Assembly (NCBI GenBank): GCA_025963715.1
Contig: JAOQAG010000051.1
Span: 1-64,000 of the forward strand
Direction of reading: 5' to 3'
Origin: Bacteroidota bacterium
GTDB taxonomy: Bacteria > Bacteroidota > Bacteroidia > 2-12-FULL-35-15
Length of the DNA: 64,000 nucleotides
Shown: positions 42,501 to 50,100 of the stretch, in pieces
How the letters are laid out: each line of letters begins with the position of its first letter
Position numbering within the stretch: the stretch's first letter is position 1
Position numbers and translations under genes: made by a program
The notes under the pieces: generated by a model
Told to the model about the DNA's origin: nothing
The model's input: only the letters and a program-made list of their open reading frames with translations
Database searches by the model: none

Positions 42501-45174
42501 CGCAGGTTGCATTTACCGTTGTGGTTGCTTGTGCGGTAGGGCCTGTAGATGTTGGCACCGTAACCGTTGTGGTAAACTGGCAACCGTTTGCATCCTGTAC
42601 AATCACGGTATGGCTTCCTGCTGCTTGTCCTGTATAGGAAAGTGTTCCGGAAAATCCGCCGCCGTTTACCGAATAGGTATACGGCGCTGTTCCGCCTACA
42701 CCGCTTGTAATAGTTATGGTTCCGTTACTTGCGCCGCAGGTTGCTGCTGTAGTGCTGGATGTTAATCCTGTTGGAGGCGGGTAAATAGTAATATTGGAAG
42801 TGGTAGTAGAAGTACAACCACCCGTTGCAGTAACAGTGTGTGTTACTGTGTAAGTTCCTGCCGGTGAAAATGTAACACCCGTAGGGCTTACTGCCGCAGA
42901 GGATGCCGGAGTTCCGTTGGGGAAGGTCCAGGTTTGCGATGCACCGCTTACGCCCGTATTGGTAAAGGTAAATGAGTTGCCCGTTAAACACTGGTTTGCC
43001 GATTGTGTGTAAGTGGATGTCGGTTGCGGGTTAACAGTAATGGTGTACGTTATGGGTGTTCCTGTGCAGCCTGTAAGTGTTGGCGTTACCGTAATGGTAG
43101 ACGTGATTGGGCTGGCTGTGGCATTGGTTGCTGTAAATGAGGGAACAGAAGTTATTCCACTGGTTGCCAATCCAATAGCGCCATTGGAATTGGTCCAGGC
43201 AATGGTAGCTCCGGCAGGTGTGCTGGTAAAAGTTTGTGCCGCAATTGTTGCTCCGGCGCAGACTGCAATATTGCTGGGTGGGGTGATCACCGGTAAAGGA
43301 TTCACAACCACTGTAGTAGTAGCCGTACAGTTTACAGCGCCATTGGTTACTGTAACGGTGTACGTTCCTGCCATTGCGGCTGTAGCACCTGTTCGTGTAG
43401 GATTTTGAGCGGTAGAGGTAAATCCTCCCGGCCCGGCCCAGCTATAGGTTCCACCGCCGCCACCGTTCAGCTGAATTGTTCCTCCGGCACAATAGGCACC
43501 GGTATTGGTAGCTGTAGGGTTACATGTATTACAAGGTGCGGGTGCCGTATAAGGCTGCGTAAGCATACAGGTGGCATCGGCCGAAAAGCCTGCAGTAAGG
43601 GTACATCCGGCACCGGTAGATGTTAAGCCAGGCAATGTATAGTTGATCGGGCTTACCCATGGGCTGGGAATGGTAACGCTTCCACCGCAGCTGCTGCTTA
43701 CGGTAAGTGTTCCGCTTGTCGGCGGATATTGAAATGTGATCTGTCCGGTTACGGAATACGTATTGGTAGCAGGTACGCAGGCACCCGGTGTTGCCGTTAG
43801 CGCCGTCATGTTACATAATACATTACAGTTGGTGGTAGCGGCTCCGGCACTGTTGGTAAATGTGATCGTTCCTGCCTGGTTGGAATAGTTGGTAAGCAAA
43901 AGAATGTAAAACTGGCCTGTGGTTGCTCCGGTAATATCGGCATCTTCCTGGGCGGCGATCGAATAACTGCAATCCACATTTGGGGCAGTGCCCGCTTGTA
44001 TGGCTGCACAACCCGCAGCTTGTGAAGTAAATGGCCCCCAAAGGTTAAAATCCACATCAATCCCGGTTCCACCTGCATTTGTTTGCGAAATGTGGATCGT
44101 TAAATTTCCCGGGTTCTGGATCTGCATAAAATACCACACCGGATTTGGTGTTAAGATAAGGCAGTTGATGGTTCCTAAGCTGGGCTGCCCGGTATTGTTA
44201 GGAAAAGTATAGGTTGTACCGGTACAAAACGGGTTGGCCGAAGCACATATATCTCCCGGGCCCGGAGGCGGTGGCGTGATCACACAGATAGTAAATGCAG
44301 GTGTAGTGGTAGTTGTGCTGCTGTAATCGTACACACGTACCCAGTAGGTAGCTCCAACGGTAAGCCCGGAGATCTGATTGCTTCCGGCGGCTCCATAAGG
44401 GTAAGAAGCATCGTTACAGTTAATGGTAGTAAGTGCACCGCAGGCAGTTCCCGAAAAAACCTGGACCACAGGATCCATGCTTGCTCCCGGAGTAACGTTG
44501 ATCTGTTGGGTTGTTGAAGCGGCTACAAACGAATACCACACATCGTCTTCGGCAGTACCAAGGCATCCGGCAAGGGATTGTGTTGCTCCGGCCACTGTTC
44601 CCGATGTAGGCGTACAGGTTGTTGCTGTTGCACTCAGGGAAATAGCACCGCAGGCATTGTCATTAGCTGGCGGTGGCGGAGGTGTAGTGATACAGATCCC
44701 GAAGGTTCCCGTTCCTGAAGTGTATTTCCAAAAACGCACATAATAGGTTGCTCCCGCTGTTAAGCCTGTTTGTGTGATCTGCGACATGGTCCCGATCGCG
44801 TCATCATTACAGGCGATCGACGTTGGTGTTGCACATGGGCCGGAGTATAAGCCCATACCGCTATCTGTGATTGTTCCTGCCGATGAGGTGATGATCACCG
44901 ATCCGCCTGAAGGAGCAACAAAGCTGTACCAAACATCGGGCGCACCCGGTAATGCACAACTAGGTGTGCCGCCATTGGCTGCATTATTTTGATAGGTTGC
45001 ACCCACGGTGGTTCCGTTGGTTACGGTACATACACCGGCGGTATTAACCGTTAAGGCTGTAGCTGTACAGGGTGTATTGCCCTGCGCATGCAATAGATTT
45101 GCTCCGGAAAAAAGAAGGCCGGAAAAACAAAGAACAATTTTCAGTAAAAAAAGAGAGTAGCGATTTGATTTCAT
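30568..45174 (-). CDS. Giant SprB-repeat T9SS type B surface protein (4868 aa)
   Basis: Signal peptide 1-30 (ending NLLHAQ). The N-terminus has two PPC/lectin-like domains (PDVWYSFVAPSGG, DDVWYSFVAAS), then the CTGTTYTFPNNTG domain shared with the 3025- and 998-aa paralogues. One TGTLTVSSSCGG module, one Ig-like and one PKD-like module follow. The core has 47 SprB-type modules: 30 of exactly 78 aa (GPTALATTTTNSTCGxSNG ... YTYSVNGSPFT ... VIVKDANGCTFTTSA), then 17 more divergent ones with TNVTCNGxxDG and PYTYLWxxG motifs. Each carries two conserved Cys. PKD domains (YAWNFGDGSTGTG) and a CHU_C T9SS type B sorting domain (YAPNAFTPNNHDGLND, FDRWGNMIY) end the chain. SprB of Flavobacterium is a mobile gliding adhesin; this architecture suggests a long surface filament adhesin. 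The 142-aa gene lies 52 nt upstream. Confidence 0.9.
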   Translation of the reverse strand: MKSNRYSLFLLKIVLCFSGLLFSGANLLHAQGNTPCTATALTVNTAGVCTVTNGTTVGATYQNNAANGGTPSCALPGAPDVWYSFVAPSGGSVIITSSAGTITDSGMGLYSGPCATPTSIACNDDAIGTMSQITQTGLTAGATYYVRFWKYTSGTGTFGICITTPPPPPANDNACGAISLSATATTCTPTSGTVAGATQSLAGCLGTAEDDVWYSFVAASTTQQINVTPGASMDPVVQVFSGTACGALTTINCNDASYPYGAAGSNQISGLTVGATYWVRVYDYSSTTTTTPAFTICVITPPPPGPGDICASANPFCTGTTYTFPNNTGQPSLGTINCLILTPNPVWYFMQIQNPGNLTIHISQTNAGGTGIDVDFNLWGPFTSQAAGCAAIQAGTAPNVDCSYSIAAQEDADITGATTGQFYILLLTNYSNQAGTITFTNSAGAATTNCNVLCNMTALTATPGACVPATNTYSVTGQITFQYPPTSGTLTVSSSCGGSVTIPSPWVSPINYTLPGLTSTGAGCTLTAGFSADATCMLTQPYTAPAPCNTCNPTATNTGAYCAGGTIQLNGGGGGTYSWAGPGGFTSTAQNPTRTGATAAMAGTYTVTVTNGAVNCTATTTVVVNPLPVITPPSNIAVCAGATIAAQTFTSTPAGATIAWTNSNGAIGLATSGITSVPSFTATNATASPITSTITVTPTLTGCTGTPITYTITVNPQPTSTYTQSANQCLTGNSFTFTNTGVSGASQTWTFPNGTPASSAAVSPTGVTFSPAGTYTVTHTVTATGGCTSTTTSNITIYPPPTGLTSSTTAATCGASNGTITITSGVGGTAPYTYSVNGGGFSGTLSYTGQAAGSHTVIVQDANGCQFTTTVTVPTSTGPTAQATTTVNATCGGSNGTINIGATTGGTAPYTYSVNGSGFTTTTSYTGFAAGTYSVIVHDVNGCAFTTSATVANSAGPTAQATTTTNATCGNSNGVINIGATTGGTAPYTYSLDGSGFTTTTSYTGLSSGAHTVIVHDANGCAFTVNPNVANSPGPTAMAGSHTNATCGSSNGTITLGVVTGGTAPYTYSVNGSPFTATTAYTGYAAGTYTVVVKDANGCTYTTSITVSSSSGPTALAVTSTNSTCGASNGTVSIGVTTGGSPAYTYSFNGGAFSSTASYTGLVAGTYSVVVKDVNGCTYTTSITVVNTAGPTALATTTINSTCGASNGTINIGAVTGGTAPYSYSVNASAFTTSITYGSMAAGTYTVIVKDANGCTFTTSAIISNSAGPTALATTTVNSTCGNANGTINIGAVTGGTAPYTYSVNASAFTATTTYGSLAAGTYTIIVKDANGCTFTTSATIVNTPGPTALATTHVNATCGGSNGSVTIGATTGGTAAYVYSFNGSPFTATTTYGSLAAGTYSVIVKDANGCTFTTSVVVTNVPGPTALATSVTNSSCGSSNGTITIGIVTGGTSTYTYSVNGGAFTATTSYTGFAAGTYSVVVKDANGCTFTTSATINNASGPTALAVSSTNASCGSSTGTATIGAVTGGVAAYTYSFNGSPFTSTTSYTTLASGTYTVIVKDANGCTFSTSVTVGSNAAPTALATTTTNSTCGASNGVITIGAVTGGSPAYTYSVNASAFTTTTTYGSMAAGTYTVIVKDVNGCTFSTTATIINSPGPTALATSTVNSTCGNANGVINIGVVTGGSPAYTYSVNGSPFTTTTSYTGFGAGTYTVIVKDANGCTFTTSAIVANTAGPTALATTPGNSTCGNANGTITIGATTGGTPSYVYSFNGSPFTATISYTGLAAGSYPIIVQDANGCQFTVNRTVANTPGPTALGTSFTNPTCGNSNGTITIGATTGGVGPFTYSFNGGGFTATTAYTGLAAGTYPIIVQDANGCQFTGSRTITNVPGPTAVATTTGNASCGASNGSITIGAGTGGTLPYSYSVNGSPFTTTTSYTGLPANTYPVVIKDANGCTFSTTATVNNSTGPTALVVNTTNAACGASTGTITIGAVTGGVPSYTYSVNASAFAPATSYTSFAAGTYTVIVKDANGCTFSTTATVNPTTGPTALAFTTGNATCGASNGTITIGAVTGGTAAYTYSVNGSPFTGSTSYTAFAAGTYTVIVKDANGCQFSTTATIINVPGPTAIATTLTNTTCGNSNGSVVLGTVTGGTSAYTYSFNGSPFTATTTYSGLAAGTYPIIVKDANGCTFTTSAILINTPGPTALATSIINSTCGNSNGGITIGATTGGTPVYTYSFNGGGFTATTSYTGLATGTYPIIVQDANGCQFTISRTVANTPGPTALATTTTNASCGASNGSATIGTTTGGTASYTYSFNGGGFSTTTTYTGLAANSYPVIVQDANGCQFTTTAIISNSSGPIGLTVTHTDATCGNTNGTASIGATTGGALPLSYSFNGSPFSTTTSYTALAAGSYSVIVKDANGCTFTTSVTIANIAGPTALAVTSTNTTCGAANGTLTIGAVTGGTTTYTYSVNASAFTGTTSYTALVAGTYNVVVKDANGCTFTTTATIIDVPGPTAIATTLTNTTCGNSNGSVVLGTVTGGTSAYSYSFNGSPFTTTTTYSGLAAGTYPVIVKDANGCTFTTSAVLTNTPGPTTLATTITNSTCGNSNGVISIGATTGGTPAYTYSFNGGGFTATTSYTGLAAGAYPVIVQDANGCQFTVNRTVANTPGPTALATTTTNSSCGSSNGTATIGATTGGTAAYTYSFNGGGFAATTSYTGLAANTYPVIVQDANGCQFTTSAIVNNSSGPTALALTQTDATCGNSNGTATIGATTGGVLPLSYSFNGAPFSTTTAYTGLAAGTYAVIVKDANGCTFTTSVTISNIPGPSALAVTATNTTCGAANGTLTIGAVTGGTATYIYSVNASAFTATTSYTALVAGTYNIVVKDANGCTFTTTATIIDVPGPTAVATTITNTTCGNSNGAVAIGTVTGGTPAYLYSFNGSAFTATTSYTSLAAGAYSIVVKDANGCTFTTSVNITNTPGPTGLAVTTNSSTCGNANGTVNVGLTTGGTATYLYSFNGGGFTATTSYPGLAAGTYPVIVQDANLCTFTTSATITNIPGPTAVATTVTNSTCGGANGSITIGTTTGGTSPYTYSVNGSPFTATTTYSGMLANTYSVIVKDANGCTFTSSATIIDLSGLTASVTAQTNVSCNAGTNGSVTVTASGSTAPYSYAFNAGAFGGSGTFSGLAAGTYTITAKDGNGCTFPIPVTITEPSLLAGVIATQTNINCFGASTGAVTVSASGGTTPAYSYSVDGGTFGASATFTGLNAGSHPVVIKDGNGCTVTVPVTITQPTALTLTTSATNAICTAANGSATVVAAGATPLYSYLWAPGGQITPTASNVIAGNYSVLVTDFNGCTQTANITVGADAGGNATISSSSNVTCTGANDGSATVSMGAGATPSFSYAWTPSSQTTVTATGLAPGTYSVTVTDGNGCIAMASTVITQPTIITNTFANTNVSCFTGANGTSTATPAGGTPPYLYMWTPGGQTTPTAVNLAANTYTCTITDNNGCIKTASTAITQPTGMTLTSTHVDANCNQSNGSATVNVAGGVGPYTYSWSTAPVQNTATATGLASNTYVVTVTDGNSCTQTLSVTIDNLAGPVASIFATNNVSCNGLSDGSATVLISGGTNPYTFVWTNGQTLPSATNLPAGTYTLTATDVNGCVASTSAVITEPAVLTTTYGFTNPSCNGATDGTISTNSTGGTTPYTYSWTPGGATTQNVTGLGAASYTVLVTDAHNCTNQTNVLLTNPAAVTASTTATNITCNGLCNGTATANPTTGTGPFTYHWNDINAQTTQVATGLCAGNYTVTVTDANGCSATASATVTTPNAMTASIVSSGNVTCYNACDGFAQASVTGGSAPYSFNWMPGGTAGASVNNLCADTYTVTVTDANGCTAIAIVTITQPNALTASITNTNVTCYNACDAQATAVYNGGTGPYTFLWTPSLITTPTATALCAGVHSLTVTDSHGCTANASVAITQPTLLAVTTTTTNSNCGTANGSACSAIVGGSPPFIYSWNDPGTQATSCAYGLNAGAYTITITDGHGCSVTNVANVNDINAPVVTIPTSTNVTCFGAANGSAQGSISGGIVPYTINWLPGAQNTAFINGLSGGIYSMVVTDSAGCTGSSSVTISEPATLVSTVVATTNVSCNLSCDGTATVLAGGGTTPYTYLWNDGATQTTTTANGLCAQSYTATVTDANGCTSQSVATLTQPAALNVTLVASTNVTCNAGNNGSISIVVAGGSPGYSYTWTPNVGSGPLVTNLTSGTYTVLVTDAHGCSKTSIFEITEPAALVLTPNSNPSTCGNSNGSAGVTVAGGVPLYTYLWTPGSSATAIITNVAAGVYGVTVTDNNGCTASSSSTVSDIAGPVISNITYTEPLCNGTPTGTATVIANAGTPSYSYLWSGTGAQITQTATALTAGTYTVTVSDANHCTVQGVISFSEPAITQVIVSPTDTICIGQLSQIYAVGYGGTAPYTYVWNPATVTGAGPTTVNPITTTSYTVVATDAHGCISTNQTTTVFVNPQIQVHASDTTVCDGSSVLISASASGGTGGPYTYSWSNGVNGQSQTVSPGIGASPADYTVTANDGGCSISITDVSTVIVHPLAVSFITAADTAGCEDFNAQFTALSNIGVTYAWNFGDGSTGTGAVTSHLYTVSGAYNVTLTVTTALGCVSSVTNNGFIDVYPAPTAGFTSTSPATSTTPLVSFTDQSLGANQWHWDFVYTSPIPNGFYTDTLQNTSFSYPDTGIYVVQQVVTNSYGCSDTAYNNVEVVPEYVFYAPNAFTPNNHDGLNDMFMVTGVGINPDDFEMEIFDRWGNMIYKTTDVNKGWDGKANGGTNIAQIDVYVWKVKTRDYRGNAHDYFGHVSIVK
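31850..35757 (-). repeat. Array of 17 divergent SprB modules (4868-aa protein)
   Basis: Seventeen units of about 230 bp with TNVTCNG-like starts. They match one-to-one and in the same order the 17 units of the 3025-aa paralogue. Confidence 0.82.
35758..42775 (-). repeat. Array of 30 homogeneous SprB units with a 234-bp period
   Basis: Counted from the translation as 30 consecutive units, each starting GPTA(L/V/I/Q); total length divided by 30 gives 234 bp (78 aa). ACAACCGTTTGCATC recurs once per unit. Within it, 36460-37629 and 37630-38799 are homologous five-unit blocks. Confidence 0.88.
36460..38799 (-). repeat. Five-unit higher-order duplication (2 x 1170 bp)
   Basis: Units 18-22 (37630-38799) and 23-27 (36460-37629) correspond pairwise, for example both first units read GPTAIATTLTNTTCGNSNG and both fifth units CGAANGTLTIGAVTGG. 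The start positions of units 18, 23 and 28 (38799, 37629, 36459) are spaced exactly 1170 bp. Confidence 0.85.
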
Positions 45175-45226
45175 GAAGAGAGGTATTACAGAAAAAAATA
45201 GTGGTTTCTTATCGGTATACTAAATG

Positions 45227-45655
45227 TTAGTTGTGGTATGTAGCCTGTTTATAGCTTATCATTCGTAAATGATACGCATCCATCAGCGCTTTAATTTCGG
45301 CAATGTGTTCTTGTTCCATTTGTTTTTCGGTTTCTTTTGGAAACTGAACGTTCACTGTCATGTTCATTAAGTCAACACTACAGTTGATCACTCCGCTGAT
45401 ATTTTTAATTCCCGCAACCAGCTGCTCTTTGTATTTTGATGCAACAGATGCATCGTCAAAACTGATAGAATACTGCTCGTAAATTTTGTAAAAAGCAGGC
45501 AATCCGTTTTTTTGATTCTGCGACATTAATTTTGAAAGCGCGTCTGTATCCATCGGCAGGCCTCCCTGTGCGCGGAGTGTAACGCTGAAGCTAAAAAAAA
45601 TAAAAAGTAAAAATGCAGTTTTAAAAACGCGTTGAAGAGAGTCGGTCATGCGCAT
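45227..45655 (-). CDS. Small secreted protein upstream of the 4868-aa gene, HMA-like fold suggested
   Basis: 142 aa. Signal peptide about 1-30 (ending VTLRAQ); the start could also be the ATG six nt further in (45649). The mature part has a beta-alpha-beta-beta-alpha-beta feel: YSISFDD, KEQLVAGIKNISGVINCSVDLMN, MTVNVQFPKETEKQ, EIKALMDAYHL. The ISGVINCSVDLMNMTVNVQF segment resembles heavy-metal-associated (HMA) domains, but the metal-binding CxxC is absent. It is separated by 52 nt from the 4868-aa gene and is probably cotranscribed. Function unknown; a periplasmic helper for the giant protein is an inference from position. Confidence 0.6.
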   Translation of the reverse strand: MRMTDSLQRVFKTAFLLFIFFSFSVTLRAQGGLPMDTDALSKLMSQNQKNGLPAFYKIYEQYSISFDDASVASKYKEQLVAGIKNISGVINCSVDLMNMTVNVQFPKETEKQMEQEHIAEIKALMDAYHLRMISYKQATYHN

Positions 45656-45850
45656 AGTTTTAGTTTTTGTGAATACGTTGTATAGTTCCGTTAAACACTT
45701 GTTAAAACTAATTTTACATTAGAAGCAATGCAGCATATTTTCTGCTTAAAAAAATAATTTGCAACCGGGATAGAGAGTAAAAAAAGTATTAGTGTTTAAA
45801 AGTTTGTGTTTCAGCTATAAAGATATTATTTTATTGTTAATGTGCAAATA

Positions 45851-45879
45851 AAAAAGAGGGACAATTTGTCCCTCTTTTT
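45851..45879 (-). terminator. Terminator-like hairpin, copy 1
   Basis: AAAAAGAGGGACAA-T-TTGTCCCTCTTTTT, a 14-bp palindrome with T5 on either strand. Identical to 47125-47153, but without a gene ending next to it. Confidence 0.7.
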
Positions 45880-46360
45880 CCCCAATTTGCTTGGAGTTTT
45901 GATCTAACCAGGCTGTTTTTGCTATATGAACCGATAAACCAATTCTGTGTATTGGAATGTGGATCAAAAATAATTTTTATGATGTGCAATGAGCCGGTAA
46001 ACTAATCCTGTGTATAGGAACACAGATCAAAAATGATTTTTATGATGTAAAAGATCGCCTGTGGCGCTTATGATTTTTTTATGATCTGATTTTAGTACAA
46101 ATCTATCAACTTGCTTATGTGCGTCGTCACGCACAATAACACACAGCAATGAAATCACCATTAAAGACGATGTTCACCCGGGTAGACGCTTTTGGCCTTG
46201 TTCAGTAATAGCGGTAAAAAATCGCCCCGTGATCAATATTGAGAAAAGTAACATTTAATAGTATCAAATGAAGGGATGATATATACTGGCGATTATTTAT
46301 CCGTGGTTGTCAGGCCACGCCAGTGGCAGGACAAATTACCTTACAAGGCTAAAAGGTTTT

Positions 46361-46523
46361 TTGTTACTTTTTGGCCGCCAAAAAGTAAGAAGATAAAAAT
46401 GAATAGAAATTCTGAATGTGTACAAAATCATACCGCCGAAGTCCTGTGTATCGGAACGCGGATCAAAAATGATTTTTATGATGTAAAAAAGATCGCCTGT
46501 GGCGCTTATGATTAAATTATGAT
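46361..46523. repeat. 163-bp direct repeat, copy A
   Basis: It begins TTGTTACTTTTTGGCCGCC, with the palindrome ACTTTTTGGCCGCCAAAAAGT, and ends ATTAAATTATGAT. It differs from copy B at 46812-46975 by one substitution and one inserted A. Confidence 0.88.
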
Positions 46524-46811
46524 TTGATTCTACTACTAATTTATAATACAGGTATTAAATTGTAAACTGATTACACATAGTAATACAAAGTAATAGAATC
46601 ATAATTAAAAACGATACTCACCCGGGTAGACGTTTTTGATCTTGTGCAGCAATAGCGGGAATGATCGCCGGGCGCATGTTTCCGAAACAAAATCATATTT
46701 CCAAATATATCAAATCAGTGTCGAGAATTAATTGGCGATCATTAGCCGCGGTTCTTCTGAGCGAGAGCGGAAGAAGAAATTGCCTTACAAGATCGTCCCG
46801 CACGTGCGGGA

Positions 46812-46975
46812 TTGTTACTTTTTGGCCGCCAAAAAGTAAGAAGATAAAAATGAATGGAAATTCTGAATGTGTACAAAATCATACCGCCGAAGTCCTGTGT
46901 ATCGGAACGCGGATCAAAAATGATTTTTATGATGTAAAAAAAGATCGCCTGTGGCGCTTATGATTAAATTATGAT
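46812..46975. repeat. 164-bp direct repeat, copy B
   Basis: Second copy of 46361-46523, 451 bp downstream, same orientation, nearly identical. Confidence 0.88.
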
Positions 46976-47124
46976 CTGATTTTAGTACAAATTTTTCAAA
47001 CAGGTAATTAATAATAATTCAACCTGTATATGAATCACACAGTAAATACATTGCAACCAATGAACAATTGAACAAGTAAACTAATGCTGCGTATTGTCGC
47101 CCAAAAGCAGAAGATAAAAAATAA

Positions 47125-47153
47125 AAAAAGAGGGACAATTTGTCCCTCTTTTT
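47125..47153 (-). terminator. Terminator of the 3025-aa gene (hairpin copy 2)
   Basis: Same 29-nt palindrome as 45851-45879. It lies 22 nt after the stop codon of the 3025-aa gene, with T5 on the minus strand. Confidence 0.82.
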
Positions 47154-47174
47154 CTTCTGTTAATTTATAACTCT

Positions 47175-50100
47175 TTATTTCACAATCGATACATGACCTA
47201 AATACGAGTGATTTTGTCCTCTTGTATCTTTCGTTTTAATTTTCCAAACGTACACATCGATCTGTGCAATATTGCTGCCGCCATTTGCTTTTCCATCCCA
47301 ACCTTTGTTCACATCGGTGGTTTTGAAAATCATATTGCCCCAACGGTCAAAGATCGTCATCTCAAAATTATCAGGATCAATACCTACACCCTGTGGCATA
47401 AACGTATCGTTCAATCCGTCATGGTTATTTGGTGTAAATGCGTTTGGCGCATACAGTACATATTCCGGAATGATCTCTACATTGTTATAAGCAATATCGG
47501 TACAACCGTAACTGTTGGTAACAATTTGCTGCACTACATAAATACCTGTATCAGGGTAAGAGAAGGAAGTGTTTTCCAATGTGTCGGTAAACAATCCGTT
47601 TGCGATCGGGTAGGTGTAATCAAAATCCCAATGCCATTCTGTTCCGCCAATTGATTGATCCGTAAACGTTACCACAGGTGTTGTTTGCGAAGCCGGATTT
47701 GGCGAGAATGTGAATCCTGCAGTTGGAGCCGGATATACCGTGATCAGTCCGTTATCGGTGATCGATGAAACGCAGCCCAGTGCCGTTGTAACAGTAAGTG
47801 TTACATTGTACACACCCGGTGTGGTATAAAGGTGCGATATACTTGTACCCGTACCGGTGCTGCCGTCGCCGAAATTCCACGCATACGATACGCCGATGTT
47901 GCTTAACCCGGAGAACTGTGCATTGAAATCTTCACAACCCGCACTGTCAGGTACGGTGATGAACGATACAGCCAGCGGGTTCACTGTAACTGTAGATACA
48001 TCCGTGATGGCGATCGAACAACCGTCGTTTGCAGTTACCGTATAATTTACCGGCGACGCACCGATTGGCGGTGTTACTGTTTGAGAAGCACCGGAAGCGC
48101 CGTTGCTCCATGTGTAAGTGTATGGTCCGCCATTACCGCCGGATGCCGCTGCCGAAATTCCAACCGGGTTACCGTCACACACCGAAACATCGGTTGCCGT
48201 TACAGCAATTTGTGGATTTACAAATACTGTTGCGATCACGTTTGGCGAAACACAACCATGTGAATCCGTTGCTGCTACCGTGTAGCTTGTGGTGGTGGTA
48301 GGCGTTACCGCAAATGGTCCTGCCGTTGTTCCGATCGAGCTTGGGTTCCATACATAACTGTAAGGAGGCGTTCCGCCGTAACCTGCACCGTAGATCTGGC
48401 TCAATTGGCCGATACAAATTGTGTCCGCAGGATTTGCGATCACCGACATCGGCGAAGGCTCTGTTACTACAACTGTTCCTGTAACCGTACAGTGATTTGC
48501 ATCCGATATTGTTACATTGTATGTTCCTGCCGGTAATGCCGATGCGGTTGCGGTAGTTTGAGCACCCGGGCCCGACCATGCATAAGAATATGCCGGTTGT
48601 CCGCCCGTTGCCACTACCGTAGTGGTACCGTTAGATAATCCGCTGCAGGATGGCATTGTAGCCGTGATGCCGCTGATCAACGGACCTGCAAGATCTGATA
48701 CCGTTGAGCTTGCATTTGCAATACAACCGTTTGCATCCGTTACAGTAACGTTATAGGTTCCTGCCGGTACATTCGGAATAATAGCGGTGCTCAATGCGGT
48801 TGGCGACCAGAAATAAATGTATGGAGTTGTTCCGCCAGCCACGCTAACACCCGCGCTGCCGTTTGCGTTCCCGCAAGTGCTTGGGTTGGAGTTTGGTGTA
48901 AGCACCATAGCACCTGGTTCCGTAACATCAAACATTGCTGTTTTTGAACAACCGTGCTGATCTGTAACCGTTAATGTATATGTTCCTGCAACCAGGTTGG
49001 TGATCGTTGAGCTGGAACCTGCCGGGCTCCATGCATACGTATAACCCGGGGTTCCACCGGAAACACTTACAGAAAGCTGTCCATTGTTGCCGCCGTTACA
49101 TGAAACGTTGGTTGTAGAAACCAATGTTATTACCAGTGGCGCAGGTTCTGAAATTACCGCTACGCTGGTGCTGCTGCAACCGTTTGCATCTGTAGTTGTA
49201 ACCGTGTATGATTGCGCGCACAAGTTACTGGCTGTAGATGTTGTTTGTGTTGCCACATCATTCCACAAATAAGTGAATGGTGCCGTTCCGCCGCCTGCCA
49301 GCACCGTTGCCGATCCGTCGCAGGACAAGCTACAGCTGGTGTTGAAAGAAGATACAATACCGCTGATAAGTGTGGATGGCTCCTGGATAGTTACCGATGC
49401 CGATCCTACACAACCAACTGAATCGGTTACGACCATCGAGTAAATACCGCCTGATAAGTTATTTGCAAACAATGTTGTTTGTCCGCTTGGTGTCCAGTTG
49501 ATCGCATACGGTAAAATACCGCCGCTGATGCTTCCCTGTGCACTTCCGTTTGCCAGTCCGCCGCAAGTTACATTGGTGCTTGTAGGGATAGTTACAACCG
49601 GTGCAGTGTTATCATTTACGTTGGCCACATTGGTTACGCTGCAACCATTGTTATCGGTAATCGAGATGGTGTATACACCTGCATTTAATGAATTGGCGCA
49701 GCTGGTAGCTTGTGTGGCAGGGTCGTTCCATGAATAAATGAACGGAGGCACACCGCCGATTACGCTTGCACAGGCCGTTCCGTCGGCAGTACCGCAATTG
49801 GAATTTGTGGTGGTTGTACTTACCGCAAGCACGGTAGGTTCTGTTACCACTACTGATGCACTTGCTGTACAACCATGTGAATCCGTAATGGCAAGGTTTT
49901 GCACACCTGCACACAATGCAGTTGCAGTTGGCGTGGTTTGCAGCGATGGTGTCCATAAGAATGTATACGGACCGGTACCGCCATTGTATACTGCAGTTGC
50001 CTGTGCATCACATGCATGGTAGCAGGTAACGTTGGTGCTGGTGATCGATGCTGTTAATGCATTTGGTTGTGTGATCAGTACGGTTGCTGTAGCCGAACAG

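Larger units (their letters stand above)
45656..47174. repeat. 1.5-kb repeat-filled intergenic region inside the surface locus
   Basis: No credible gene. It is bounded by two identical 29-nt hairpins (45851-45879, 47125-47153). Between them lies a duplicated unit of about 445-451 bp: 46361-46523 equals 46812-46975 almost perfectly, and ACCCGGGTAGACG recurs at 46176 and 46620. A partial third copy lies at about 46008-46088 and a degenerate one at about 45930-45990. Short frames (46276-46515 and 46661-46963) share the repeated segment and start in unrelated sequence, so they are not accepted as genes. Confidence 0.8.

Noticed and set aside
46276-46515. 79-codon plus-strand frame in the repeat region, and a 100-codon one at 46661-46963
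   Set aside because: Their common C-terminal part is just the duplicated 163-bp segment; the N-terminal parts are unrelated, and no promoter or leader is visible.
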